Origin: Prochilodus magdalenae
Taxonomy: Eukaryota; Chordata; Actinopteri; Characiformes; Prochilodontidae
Assembly (NCBI GenBank): GCA_024036415.1
Contig: JAMWET010000814.1
Coordinates: forward strand, 539,501 to 603,500
Direction: 5' to 3'
DNA length: 64,000 nucleotides
Shown one piece after another: positions 12,421 to 22,545 of this stretch. The notes beneath the pieces are model-generated. The model ran no database searches. It was not told the DNA's origin and worked only from the letters and a program-made list of their open reading frames with translations. How positions within the stretch are numbered: the stretch's first letter is position 1; each line of letters opens with the position of its first letter. A program made the position numbers and the translations under genes.

Positions 12421-13086
12421 GCTCTCGGGAACTGTCATGTCTAATCGTGTCTAAGTTGTTGATCTGTTATAATAATAGTAATAATAATAATAATATATAA
12501 AAAAGATATATATTTATTTTTATTATTAAATATATATTTATATTTGTCTCTCACAGTGAAGTAGAAAGTGCAGCTCTGTCTCAACCTCACCTGTCATACA
12601 GTGACCACACAGCCTCTCCTCTCTGGGCAGCCAGGACTGTTTATACCTTCCCCTCTCTAAGGCCAGGTTGTGGTCACTGTGGTCTGTACTTGGTCAGGAT
12701 CTTTCTCTGCTTTGTATCTCTGACAGTCAGTCTGTCAGTCAATCAGTCAGTCTTTTCTCTCTTTTCCTCTCTCCCTCTTTTCCTCTCTCCCTCTCTCTCC
12801 TTAAACCTGTGTCCTGTCAGCTCCATGGCCTCGAGCAGGCAGCTAGTGAAACTGGATGTGTATGTTTAGTTTAGTGTTTAATTTTTAAGGGTGTCTGAGA
12901 AACATATGTCATAGTAATTTTAAATAGATAAATCCAATTTCACCAATGTAAATGTATTCTGAATGCTGTCTGTTTATTATGTAACTGTATCGGAATAACG
13001 TTACTACTGTATCGGAATAACGTTACTACTGTATCGGAATAACGTTACTTATGTTTGTTCTACATATGTAACACTGTTACGTGTAT
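12319..13086. other. Probable ngrn 5' intron with small tandem repeat and CT-rich tract
   Basis: No coding signal. The stretch contains an AAT/AT-rich run at 12470-12545, a CT-rich tract at 12750-12805 and a three-copy 22-bp repeat at 12984-13049. Confidence 0.45.
12984..13049. repeat. Three perfect copies of a 22-bp unit
   Basis: Three head-to-tail 22-mers start at 12984, 13006 and 13028 without mismatch. Each contains the core TATCGGAATAACGTTAC, with the palindrome AACGTT. The perfect identity suggests a recent duplication. Confidence 0.95.
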
Positions 13087-13500
13087 TCCTTTACTCCCCA
13101 GCACTGATGACATGTTGATGTCCTTTGATGCGGGGGATTGTTCGGTGATAGTACTACTTGATCTAAGCTCTGTGTTTGATACCACAGACCGTCATATCAC
13201 GATAAGAGGGTTACATGATTGGGTGGGCATACCAGGCAGAGCCCTATATTGGTTTACAGCTTATCTCACACAGTGACTGCTGGAGATTTTGGGTCCGATT
13301 CTACTCCATTATCCTGTGGTGTCCCACAGGGCCCGGTTTTGGGGCTTCTGTCATTTTCTCTTTAGAGCTGACCGTCAACGAGTTAATATTGCTTATTATT
13401 TATTTGCTGATGATATCCAGTTCTACTTTTTATTTAAACCCAGTGAGGTATATAGTTCATGTAGGCTTTTGGACTGTTTAAATGTGATTAGAAATTGAAG
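13087..13500 (+). pseudogene. LINE reverse-transcriptase fragment, degenerate
   Basis: Two frames together show reverse-transcriptase blocks typical of teleost non-LTR elements: SVIVLLDLSSVFDTTDRH (the usual DLSAAFDTVDH block), then GLHDWVGIPGRALYWFTAYL, then a FADDIQFYF block with the catalytic FADD in the other frame. A frameshift separates them and both ends are missing, so it is dead. An L2/CR1-like clade is likely but not proven. Confidence 0.8.
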
Positions 13501-13904
13501 AGCAAATAACATCTTAGCAAATAACATCTCTAGCAAATAACATCTCTAAGATCAGAAGTTCTGATTGTGGCTTCTGAGAAGGTTACACCTAGGACTAAAC
13601 CAAGCTTTGGGTTCTTTTATCTGCTGTCCATATCAGTTTGTGAATCTGAGTGTTGCATTTGATTAGTACTTGTGGTTTGACACACCTGTTAAATAAAAAA
13701 AAATAAGATTAATGAGATTCTTAGTTAAGCAGTATAAGTAAATTGAAAGCTGTAGTTTCAAATGCAGAGATCTAAATGATTCTACATGCTTTTATTGCAT
13801 CTTGTGTTGATTATTTTGTCCTTGCTTAGTTTGATTTCACAACAACCCACACTAAACGACTTCGCTTACAACTCCACAACTGAATTGCATGCAGGCAAAA
13901 ATCA
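13501..13904. other. Unassigned stretch before the ngrn AT array
   Basis: It contains a local duplication of AGCAAATAACATCT near 13500-13545 (three copies). No exon is supported. Confidence 0.4.
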
Positions 13905-13937
13905 TTTTTTATATATATATATATATATATATTTCAA

Positions 13938-13977
<40 letters not shown>

Positions 13978-13980
13978 CAA

Positions 13981-14029
<49 letters not shown>

Positions 14030-14030
14030 A

Positions 14031-14067
<37 letters not shown>
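13905..14067. repeat. (AT)n microsatellite broken by a repeated TTTCAAAATATT spacer
   Basis: Long TA runs at about 13909-13931, 13942-13974 and 13985-14067 are separated twice by the same spacer TTTCAAAATATTATAT. This points to a higher-order repeat of AT run plus spacer. It lies about 180 bp upstream of the ngrn start codon. Confidence 0.9.
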
Positions 14068-14068
<1 letters not shown>

Positions 14069-14245
14069 CATTAACTAATTAAACAATGAACACGTTTGAA
14101 ATGAGACACTGTTAGTCAGCAGTTAGCTTCAGAGAGTTTAAGAGAGTGAGGGTTTAATGTTCTTATCTGATTTTGTTCCTCCCCAGAACAGACCATCATC
14201 ATCTCTGCCAGCGCAAGGCTCTCTCTCTCTTGTTTGCTTATCAAT

Positions 14246-16194
14246 ATGCTCGGCACTCTGAGGGTGGCTCGTTTGTTGAAGCTGACTGCTCTTCCAGGGC
14301 CTGTGACCTCACCCGTTTGCTGCCATGCCAGCCATGATGCCCGTGCATGGATGGGCTCTGCTGGAAAGCATTCCACAGCTGCCAACAGAAGGCGAAGCCG
14401 AGAGGATGTTTCAGAGGAGGAACTTGATGTGGATGCAGTGGAAGCCAAACTGGAGTCCCTTGTGAGGTACGAGACGGTGTAGGCTGGTAGAATAGTATTT
14501 CTTCTAAAGGATGTTCTCACTGTAATGGTAGACTGATGTCTGTTTTCTCTGCAGAGAACAGTCAAGATTAAAGAAGGCTGCCAAATTTCACAAGATCAGG
14601 CGGCAGATGAGCGAGCGCGGAGCTCCAGAGAGGAGATTAAGTTGGGATGCCATTGAGCAGATAAGGTACAACTTTGTGCGGAGTTCAAGCTGATTTAAAC
14701 AAAGAGTTCTGTTTCATGTTAAATGGTTACGTTCTAGATAAGCTTACTTACCTTACCGGTGATGGAAACCAAGGATTGTAATGACTACAGTGTAAATACA
14801 TTTACGGTATTTAGCTGACACTCTTATCCAGAGCGACTTACAAGGGTAATCATATTACAGGTAGGCCAGTGTAGTGTTAGGAGTCTTGCCCAAGGACTCT
14901 TATTGGTGTAGCAGCATAGTCACTCAGCCTGGGATTCGAACCCCAGTCTCCCACATGTGGTGGTAGCTACTTGGTGGGTAGTGGTGTTATCCGCTGAGCT
15001 ACAGCATCCACACATATAACGCTCCTAGCGGAGGATGGTTAGAAGATGGAATAGATTTTATCAATCATAAAAAATGTATTTATTATTTATTTAATATAAT
15101 ATAATGATTTTGTGGTAGTGGGGGAGGGGCACCAGGCCTTCTGCTCATGTGACGTGCATCAACAAACCATCTCGTTTATTTATTGGTCGTCTCCACCGAC
15201 CGTCTGGCAAGACACCCTTATAGTCTTTGGCGACGTTGATGTGATGTTGAGGGGAGTCATCGCAAGGGTTTATGATGGATGGATGGATGGGGAGGATGGA
15301 TAAGAGTAGAGTATAGAGTCCTTGAGGGCCTGCATATGGTCACCAACAGTGAATTATGGCAGGCACCAGCCAAAGGTCAGAGTTTAACCTTACTCACAGA
15401 TTTATGTGATGCCACATAACCATTACATAATCCATTTACATACTGCAAGTATAGGTACATTTACACACTCATCACCCAGAAGGAATCCACGACAGGAATG
15501 AAACTTGGTGGGTAGGTTTGACCTTACGAGACATGAAAATCATTCAAGTTTCACGCTCTGCCCGCATGTGATATAGCTAAGGACGGGCCTTATCACAGCC
15601 AGACATTCAGCGAGCAGTGATGCCCTATATGAGTCGCCCTCCACCATTGTTAGACTGCTGCACAATACACAACTACACGCTGACTCCCCTCAACATCATG
15701 TCAGCTGTGCCAAAGGCTGTAATGGCGTTGTGCCAGACTGTCATGGAGTGAATGCCGATGGGTCATCGTCAGTGATGAGTCCCGCTTTTGTCTCTGTGGA
15801 GACTACCAATGAATCCATGTGTGGAGGTACCGTGATCGGCAACAAGATGATTGGTTTGTTGATGCATATGCTGGTTTGTTGATGCGTAGGCCTGGTGTCA
15901 CTCCAACACTACCACAAAATCTTGGAACTGAGTGAGGATATTCAAGCTACATGGGATGGATTATCACAGGACACCATTAGGAACCTCTACAACTCCATGC
16001 CAAGATGTCTGGCATGTTGTGTTAGCAAACATGGTGGTCCCACCCCATACTGAGAGACACTACTTCTGTATGTGTAGCTTAATTAATATTACCCACATCA
16101 GTCTAAATACATCATCATTTATTATTCCTGGTGACCTATCCTCCTTCCCAGTAGCACTGCAATCCCACACTCTCTGGGTGCAACTGTTATTTTG

Positions 16195-16291
<97 letters not shown>

Positions 16292-16924
16292 GAAACTGCT
16301 CTTTCATTAGCACTGACTTGAATGCATCCTTTTCACAGATACCTGAAGCAAGAGTCACCACAGGAATGGACAGTGCAGAAATTAGCGGACAGTTTCTCCG
16401 TAAGTCCTGATGTCATCTCCAGAATCCTCCGTAGCAAGTTCACCCCAACTCCAGAGAGGAAAATCGAACAGGATTCTAAAGTGTTGGCCACAGTGCGACA
16501 GGTTTCATTCGGAGATCAATCCGTCCGACCAAAAAAGGAACTGCCCATGCCAAACAGTCCCGTACCAGCTATTTCCTCAGGTCACGTAGATGCCTTAACA
16601 CCCCTGAGCTCTGATGCGCTTGCACCAATAGAGTTTGAGAAGAGACTGGTTCCCTCTGGTGGTGACGTTGCATTACAGTCAAGAGGGTCATCTCAAATAT
16701 CAACTGCCCCAGCTACTCCACAAAGCACAGTCCAGGAGGAGACCAGTGAGAAACAAGAGGCTAAGAGTCTAGAGAGGGAGGAGGAGCAGAACTGGGACAG
16801 AGTGTTTCTTACAGAAGAAGAACTTGAGGAACTTGTACAAACGATGCATGAGAAGCCCAGTGCAGTGAAACAAATGGGCAGGGAGTTTTTTGATAGTGAA
16901 GGCAACTTCCTTTACAGAATATGA
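14246..16924 (+). CDS. ngrn: Neugrin, 3 coding exons, 305 aa
   Basis: In mammals NGRN is a mitochondrial matrix protein needed for 16S rRNA stability and mitochondrial translation (family knowledge). Exons: 14246-14466, 14555-14665, 16339-16924; both junctions split an Arg codon (AG/A). I chose the ATG at 14246; the upstream in-frame TTG is not a likely start. The N-terminus MLGTLRVARLLKLTALPG is basic and hydrophobic without acids, fitting a mitochondrial presequence. Exon 2 carries KAAKFHKIRRQM and WDAIEQIR. Exon 3 opens with a helix-turn-helix-like block: YLKQESPQEWTVQKLADSF, then VSPDVISRILRSKF. The end, GREFFDSEGNFLYRI, is almost identical to human. Human NGRN is 291 aa. The middle of exon 3 is poorly conserved and acidic near the end. 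An acceptor at about 14185 implies an untranslated exon upstream. Intron 2 (1.67 kb) is filled with a SINE, Tc1 pieces and a GT array. Confidence 0.95.
14800..15010 (-). mobile_element. tRNA-derived SINE, copy 1 (in ngrn intron 2)
   Basis: On the minus strand the element starts with a pol III A-box-like TAGCTCAGCGGATAA and, about 45 bases on, a B box GGTTCGAATCC, so the head is tRNA-like. It ends in AAGTCGCTCTGGATAAGAGT, the tail shared by many fish SINEs mobilised by L2-type LINEs. A second copy is at 43799-44010. It is a repeat, not a functional tRNA gene. Confidence 0.85.
15113..15262 (-). mobile_element. Short Tc1-like fragment (family 1, opposite to the next copy)
   Basis: The order ACCAGGCCTTCTG, ACAAACCAT, GACACC and GTCTTTGGCGACGTTGAT matches copy A (2140-2350) and copy C (17140-17330). 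Only the central part survives. Confidence 0.6.
15474..16190 (+). mobile_element. Tc1-like transposon (family 1, copy B), about 0.7 kb, decayed
   Basis: The copy is bounded by CACCCAGAAGGAATCC at the left and by CTCTGGGTGCAAC at the right, an inverted pair. Inside, broken frames give RWVIVSDESRFCLCGDYQ, the DE-containing catalytic block of Tc1 transposases, and ATWDGLSQDTIRNLYNSM near the C-terminus. Stops and frameshifts are present throughout. It lies in ngrn intron 2, just before the GT array and exon 3. Confidence 0.8.
16195..16287. repeat. (GT)n microsatellite, about 45 units
   Basis: An uninterrupted GT run ends about 52 bases before the acceptor of ngrn exon 3 (16339), at the edge of the Tc1-like copy. 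Its length polymorphism could influence branch-point spacing (inference). Confidence 0.97.
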
Positions 16925-16944
16925 AGCAGCCGTTGGCACAGTCT

Positions 16945-16950
16945 AATAAA
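16945..16950 (+). terminator. ngrn: Poly(A) signal AATAAA of ngrn
   Basis: A canonical hexamer lies 21 bases after the TGA stop, followed by a T/G-rich stretch (TGTTCTTGTGTGG) at 16963-16975. This predicts a very short 3' UTR. Confidence 0.7.
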
Positions 16951-17044
16951 CCTCTTTAATAACTGTTCTTGTGTGGTCAGCTGGTGAAGGTCTGTTCTTG
17001 TATGCTTGTACAATCCACACACACACACATCATCAAAAGAACAG

Positions 17045-17575
17045 ATGCACCCAGAAGGAAGTTGGTCCTGTGATAATCCATCTCATGCATCTTAAATATC
17101 TCACATGGTTCCTGTAGATTGTGCGGTAGGGGTGGAGGTGTAGTGACTTCAGGCCGTATGGACGTGACACATGACGACAAACTATTCATCTTGGTGCTGA
17201 CCACAGTGCCGCCACACATGGAAAGTTGGACTCGTCATTGAAGATGAGCTGCAGCCATTCTGAGTCACTCCAAGTACCAGTTTTTAACAACACCATTGCA
17301 GCCTTTGGCGACATTGACGTGGTGTTAAGGGCAGTTGTCGTGACGTAGTGCATGTAGTCCTGCATTCGGCCGTCTGCCAATGGTGCTGGTGCTAACAGGA
17401 TGACTCATGGAGGACATTACTGCTCACTGAATGTCTAGGATCGTGGCTGTTGGGTCAGTCAGGTACAGTGATAAGGCTCGTCCTCGGTTAGCTCTAATGC
17501 GCAGCCGAGCATGAAATCATTTGCATGGCTTTTTATTTCTGTCAGTTGATTCCTTCCTTCTAGCTGCAACTTGTT
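17045..17575 (-). mobile_element. Tc1-like fragment (family 1, copy C) between ngrn and sort1
   Basis: It starts with GCACCCAGAAGGAAG and continues with the same minus-strand order of blocks as copy A: GTGATAATCCATC, then TTGTGCGGTAGGGGTGGAGG, then TTTGGCGACATTGACGTGGT. It is inserted in the short gap between the convergent 3' ends of ngrn and sort1. The frame is broken. Confidence 0.75.
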
Positions 17576-17606
<31 letters not shown>

Positions 17607-17679
17607 ATTAATGTTCTTAAGTGTTTTTAAAAATAAAAATCTTGGTATGTCTGAAAATAACTCAAACCAAAAACCTAAA
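17576..17679. repeat. Short (GT)n and A/T-rich junction
   Basis: A run of 13 GT units at 17581-17606 is followed by AAAAATAAAAAT. No gene. Confidence 0.8.
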
Positions 17680-20600
17680 AAAGAAGGGGACACGGTTGAT
17701 TTATTTGTCAAACAGACTTTTTTCCAAATATACAGAGCGAAAACAGCTGGTACAAAGATGACGCAGGTATTTATTTACAGAGCCTGCATGAATGACTTAT
17801 ATACAGTAATTCTTCAACAGCAAGAAAGGTGACAGCTCTGAAAGCAGAAAACTTCACTTCAAGTAGAAAACCCCTTTAGTCTTAGCTTGCGCTGCAACCA
17901 CCACCCCCAGCTTTAGCCCCCAGTGCAACCCAAATGGGAAATGATTGATGTGCTAAATGAACATGCACAGGAGTAAAGTGGAATCTAGAACACACCACAG
18001 GGTATATGCTTAAACATATTGCCAAAATCTCAAATTGCTGTAAATCTGCAACGCAGTAGGCTAGATCAAACTCCACCATACGTCAATCGGCCTTCACAGA
18101 GGGTATGTACTGAAAGACATTCAATCGGGCAGACCAAGTGACCGGTTAAGCAGTCCTAACACCTCCGGTTACCAAGTAATTCCCAATGAAATAAGATACA
18201 CAGATCTGCTTCCTCTGTTAATTATTCAACAAGACGAACTTTATGGTTCTTTCTGAAGGCACACACACACCATACCTTCATGTTAGGCACTTGAGCAATC
18301 ACGTATCAGCATTTATTTACTGATTACTTCTCTCAAAGAATAAATAAAACCCATTCAAATGTGCACAACTGAGGCGCCACCTCCACATTCTACAAATGAT
18401 TGTTCTACCATTTAACGAGAGAAAAGAAAGTAAATCAGATTTAAAAGTGGCTTTACAAGATCTGCAGTCCATCAGATAATGTTATAGGAGAACTCAAACG
18501 GGTCAGGTAATAGAATTCTGTAACCATAATCTATACAGACGACAATCCAGGGGTTTTCAATCCAGCCCTCAGGAATGTGAGGCCCCAGCTTTCTATTCTC
18601 AGAGTCCTTAGAACAGTCGCTATAGAGCCTTCCTCATAACCGGCTGCTCCGGTGATTCTCAAAACATTCCTTGTGGCATTTTGTCACGTCACCGGCCTTA
18701 TCTGTGGACATGACTGTAGTAAAATTTAGGACCACCTCAGAGCCTTCCGAGCAGGATAAAAACCAGGAAATACTTAGGATTTCCAACAAGGTCATGAGGG
18801 AAAACACACCCACCAAATTACAGGGAAATCAAGCGACAAGTCAAACGTGTAGATACTTAAGTGTGGCCTACAATGATGCTGACTTTGCTGTAAATGACAC
18901 CTGTATTTTTCTGTAATTCTTTATGGATTAACAGCAGCCCATAAAGTACAGAACAAATAACACATTACACTAAAGTGTCATTTTACGTTTAAACAATAAT
19001 ATAAAATCAGGAAAAGCCGTCCACCATACTGGTCTTATTACTGTGCTTTAACAGAACCTCTCACCAGTTTATTTAGGTAGTTATGTATTTTTATATAAAG
19101 TAAAATTAACTTCTTCATATTATTTACACTAGTCAGAGGGCAATAATGTACTATGTGAGCTTCCTCATTCTCTCTCAAAGGCTGTGAGCTGCTTAAAACA
19201 CCCTGTCACTGTTCGCTCTCTACCCAGTAAGGCTTACCTCGGGTTATGCCATGATTAGCTTAGGATATCTTCAGTTGTGTTCATAAATGGTAAGCATTAA
19301 TAGACTGGCGGGAGATCCCTGAGGACTGGACTAATACCCCTCGTTTTCATCTATGAAGACAGAACCGACTCAACTAGATCTCAGAACACTGGTGGGAAAG
19401 AAAAGAAAGTGAGTATAAGAGAGGTAAAGTGTTCTATTGCATTCGAATAGTCGAACAAGCTGCATGGGGTTCTTTCTCAACCTCAGCTAAACACAGTGGG
19501 GCATATCTACAAACACTGATCTCACAAATATTCAAGTTACAACATGAAAAAACTTTGCTCGTCTTCCGCTGGGATTGATGGAGGTTTGAGATGAAGCGTT
19601 TTGCCTGAACAGTCTTAAAAAAACCTCAAATATTTTTTGTGTGCCTCGAGCTTCAACCAAAAATCCAGGACTTCTGAGATTCCAGCACATTGACGCTGCT
19701 AAGACGTTTTATTGTTTCGTGATTTCCTCTCATGCATTTACATCTGGAAGGTCATGTTTGTGCTCATAACTTGTGCTGGTGCTCGTAACTGCAATACTTC
19801 CAACCGAACTATTCCAAAGGCAGCAGTGAACCTCACATCCCTGCCTCACGTTTCACAGTGCAAAAACTGCTGAGCATCAAGAACTCTTAAGAAAATCACT
19901 GTCTTTATGAAATTATTAGTTTTTTTTTCTGGACATATATACTTATTGATAAAACCACAGCTTTTCTTTACACATCATATCTTTTTCTTCTGCTTCCCTT
20001 ACACTCTGTAAAATAACTTAACCATACATGTAAAGGCAGTTTAGAAAACTATGCAGCCACATAAACGTATCGTCCTAACCGTCTATTATTCTAACACAGC
20101 AGCGATGTCTTAGGTCAATTACATATTCTTTTATTCGTGATTTTTGAGGAAAAGTATAGTTTATGTAGCTTATGTATCCCCAGAGGCGTTGTATCTACAC
20201 ATTGTATTGCTGCTTTAGAAAGATCTTCCAGTTACAAAATGAGCAAAAGGAAAAGGCGATGAAACGTACAGGCTACATATTTTCTGATTATTCACAACAA
20301 ATGGAGATGTCTGTGGCAACAGGGTAGTCAAAATATATGTACTTTCACCGAACCACAGTTCATTCTCCCATCTAATATTGCAGTGATATGATTCATTGGT
20401 TTTCCTGTGCTAGCTTCATATGCTGTAACCAGTTATGATGAGAATCTGAACTGTTTACGAGGGGGAATTCTGTCTAAGTGCTGTAATAATAACCCACTGC
20501 CACTTTCATGCAACAACAACATATTCTCCAATTAAACCAACATGGTCCATGCTCCGCTGGAAAGATAAATTTGATGCTCTCCAAGCTCTAGCTATTTAAA

Positions 20601-20859
20601 AACTGGCCTGCCTCCCTGCATTGTTCCAGTTCTTCAAGTTACTATCTACATCTACACTGATGAGATCCCTTTATAATGGGAACAGTGTGACTGCATTTAA
20701 CTCCACGAGAGAAGCCAGAACTAGAGCTGGGTATTTGAAGGGCTGAAGAGCCTGGGGGCTGGGTAGTGCTTTCTAGCAGGAGTAGAAACAGCAGCAAAGA
20801 TGCCTGAGGGAAAAGGAGACAGAGATCTCCCTGTTCCTGCTGGTGCTGAATCATCGCTG
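17680..20859 (-). other. sort1: Probable long sort1 3' UTR
   Basis: No coding exon is supported from the sort1 stop codon leftward. Minus-strand AATAAA hexamers (TTTATT on plus) are at 17700-17705 and 17770-17775 near the far end, and there are others nearer the stop (about 20130). SORT1 transcripts in mammals have multi-kilobase 3' UTRs (family knowledge), so an end near 17.7 kb is plausible. That would place the 3' ends of sort1 and ngrn about 0.7 kb apart, tail to tail. Confidence 0.45.
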
Positions 20860-22545
20860 TTATTCCAGGAGGTCCTACGGGGGAAACAAACAGCACCCTC
20901 GTTTACTCAAATTGGCTTTTGGAATGCTTTGCATACATGTGAAGAATGCAAAATGGAGGTAGTGGCTCCTAGCTTCCTGGAAGCATCACTTTGCATGGGC
21001 TCCTGCCAGTAGTTTCTACCCCATGAATTGTAACCTGTCAGTCAATTCTTACTGTGTGATTATTTAAGTTTAATGCACTTAATCTTACCTCATCTGAGTC
21101 ATCGTGGAAGCCGATCTTGGCATGGGCAGCCACTTCTGTATCCAGAGGCTCGTCCCCTCCCTCTAAGCCATTAGCCTCGGCATTGTGCTGCAGAACTGAG
21201 TACCTGTGTACCAGGAACCTGCGAGAGACAGAACAAATGGCATCTTGTAACAACCATTATGCTCCCAACTCTCTTGCATTTACTCCAAACGACTGAAGTA
21301 GTCAGGCTGAGGCGCCCCGAAGATTGGTGAAATAGGAGTCAACTTATCAAGGAGCCATCTCTTTTGGATGTATGACACCAACTCAAGAACAGAAACACTT
21401 CCAGTTCATGGCTGTAACATATATAGCCCTATTCAAATTGGGTTAATCCATCAAGAGTCTGTATGTGATGCGACTCCCGAATGCAGACAGCCATAGTTAC
21501 CACATGATTCTAAGTCTTTAGTCGGCTGTATTTTCTAGAAACCCGTAAAAAAAGGGAGCCTGTGATGTGTTTTATATATACCTGCAGTTGCCTGTTTAAT
21601 CATTGCACATTCTTGCTTCACTGATTGACTTTGCAACCCCACATGCTCTCCCAGTGTAAAAAAGATAGAGACAAAGTTTCACCACCCAGAGCAAATGAGT
21701 GTGTGTGACTCTTCAAAAGTATCTGTCATACTGAAATTCAGGAAGTGTTTAATATAGACACATTTAGTAGGATACTACACATAGCAAGTATTAGCGGTCT
21801 GAAGGAGATGCATATCAGGACAGGATTAAAACGATCACACCACCACTGAGTTTAGTGGAAAACAGTAGGTTAACCTGGTCTGTTATTTTCTAAAGGATGT
21901 AGGCAGAAACACACAGACATGTTCAATCCATACAGGAATAAATACACCGAGCCGCATCTGTGATTGAGGAAATTACCCCAGGCCCCCATGTAAATTTGAC
22001 CATGTCCATACTGGGCATCAGGGTGAAAAAATAGTGTTGCTTCGCTTTGTTACTGACCTACTTTTAACATTTGTGTGCACATTATTTTGAACCTGGATGT
22101 GAAGGACAGATTCCTGCCCTGTAAGTTTAATAGGTATAGCCATTTGCATGATTTTGTGATGGCTAAAGAGATTTCCACATAACAACAACAATAATCAACC
22201 AACCCTGGTCCGGGAGCAACGCTGCCCTGCACATATCACACACCCCCTGCAACTCTGTAAGGGTTTGTTAATGAGCTCATACGTTGAATCAAGTGTGTTG
22301 GGAGCAGGCTGCCTCCAGGACCAGGGTTAGGAAACACTGGAATAGACCATATGTATTCCATGAAGGAATTTACTCATAAAGTATCAACAACTGTACCGCA
22401 ACATATATGATTAAGTAAGCGACATAACTCACCTTCCTCCGCAGATGTACTTCTTCACAAAAAGAACCCCAGCTATGCAGCTGATGAGTAGGATGGCTAT
22501 GACTGTCACAATAATAGGGGCAGATTTTGAGTGTTTCGTCTCATC
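20860..22545 (-). other. sort1: sort1 exons 18-20: membrane span and sorting tail
   Basis: Exon 18 (22545-22433) encodes the membrane span ([20 protein letters not shown]) and the stop-transfer KK. Exon 19 (21218-21089) encodes the tail with the tyrosine endocytosis signal YSVL and the acidic cluster FHDDSDE. Exon 20 (20874-20860) is only 15 nt: Asp-Leu-Leu-Glu-stop. The acidic-cluster dileucine signal, bound by GGA adaptors and AP-1 in mammals, is therefore split by the last intron. The acceptor is TTTCCCCCGTAG. Confidence 0.92.

Noticed and set aside
14234..14245. Upstream TTG start for neugrin
   Set aside because: TTG is not a normal vertebrate start. The ATG at 14246 gives a presequence-like N-terminus.
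14116..14565. 149-codon minus-strand frame over ngrn exon 1
   Set aside because: It is antisense to a well-supported exon and its intron, with no family match; a shadow frame.
14960..15010. A functional tRNA gene
   Set aside because: A and B boxes are present, but no acceptor-stem or cloverleaf pairing is evident and the copy continues into a SINE tail.
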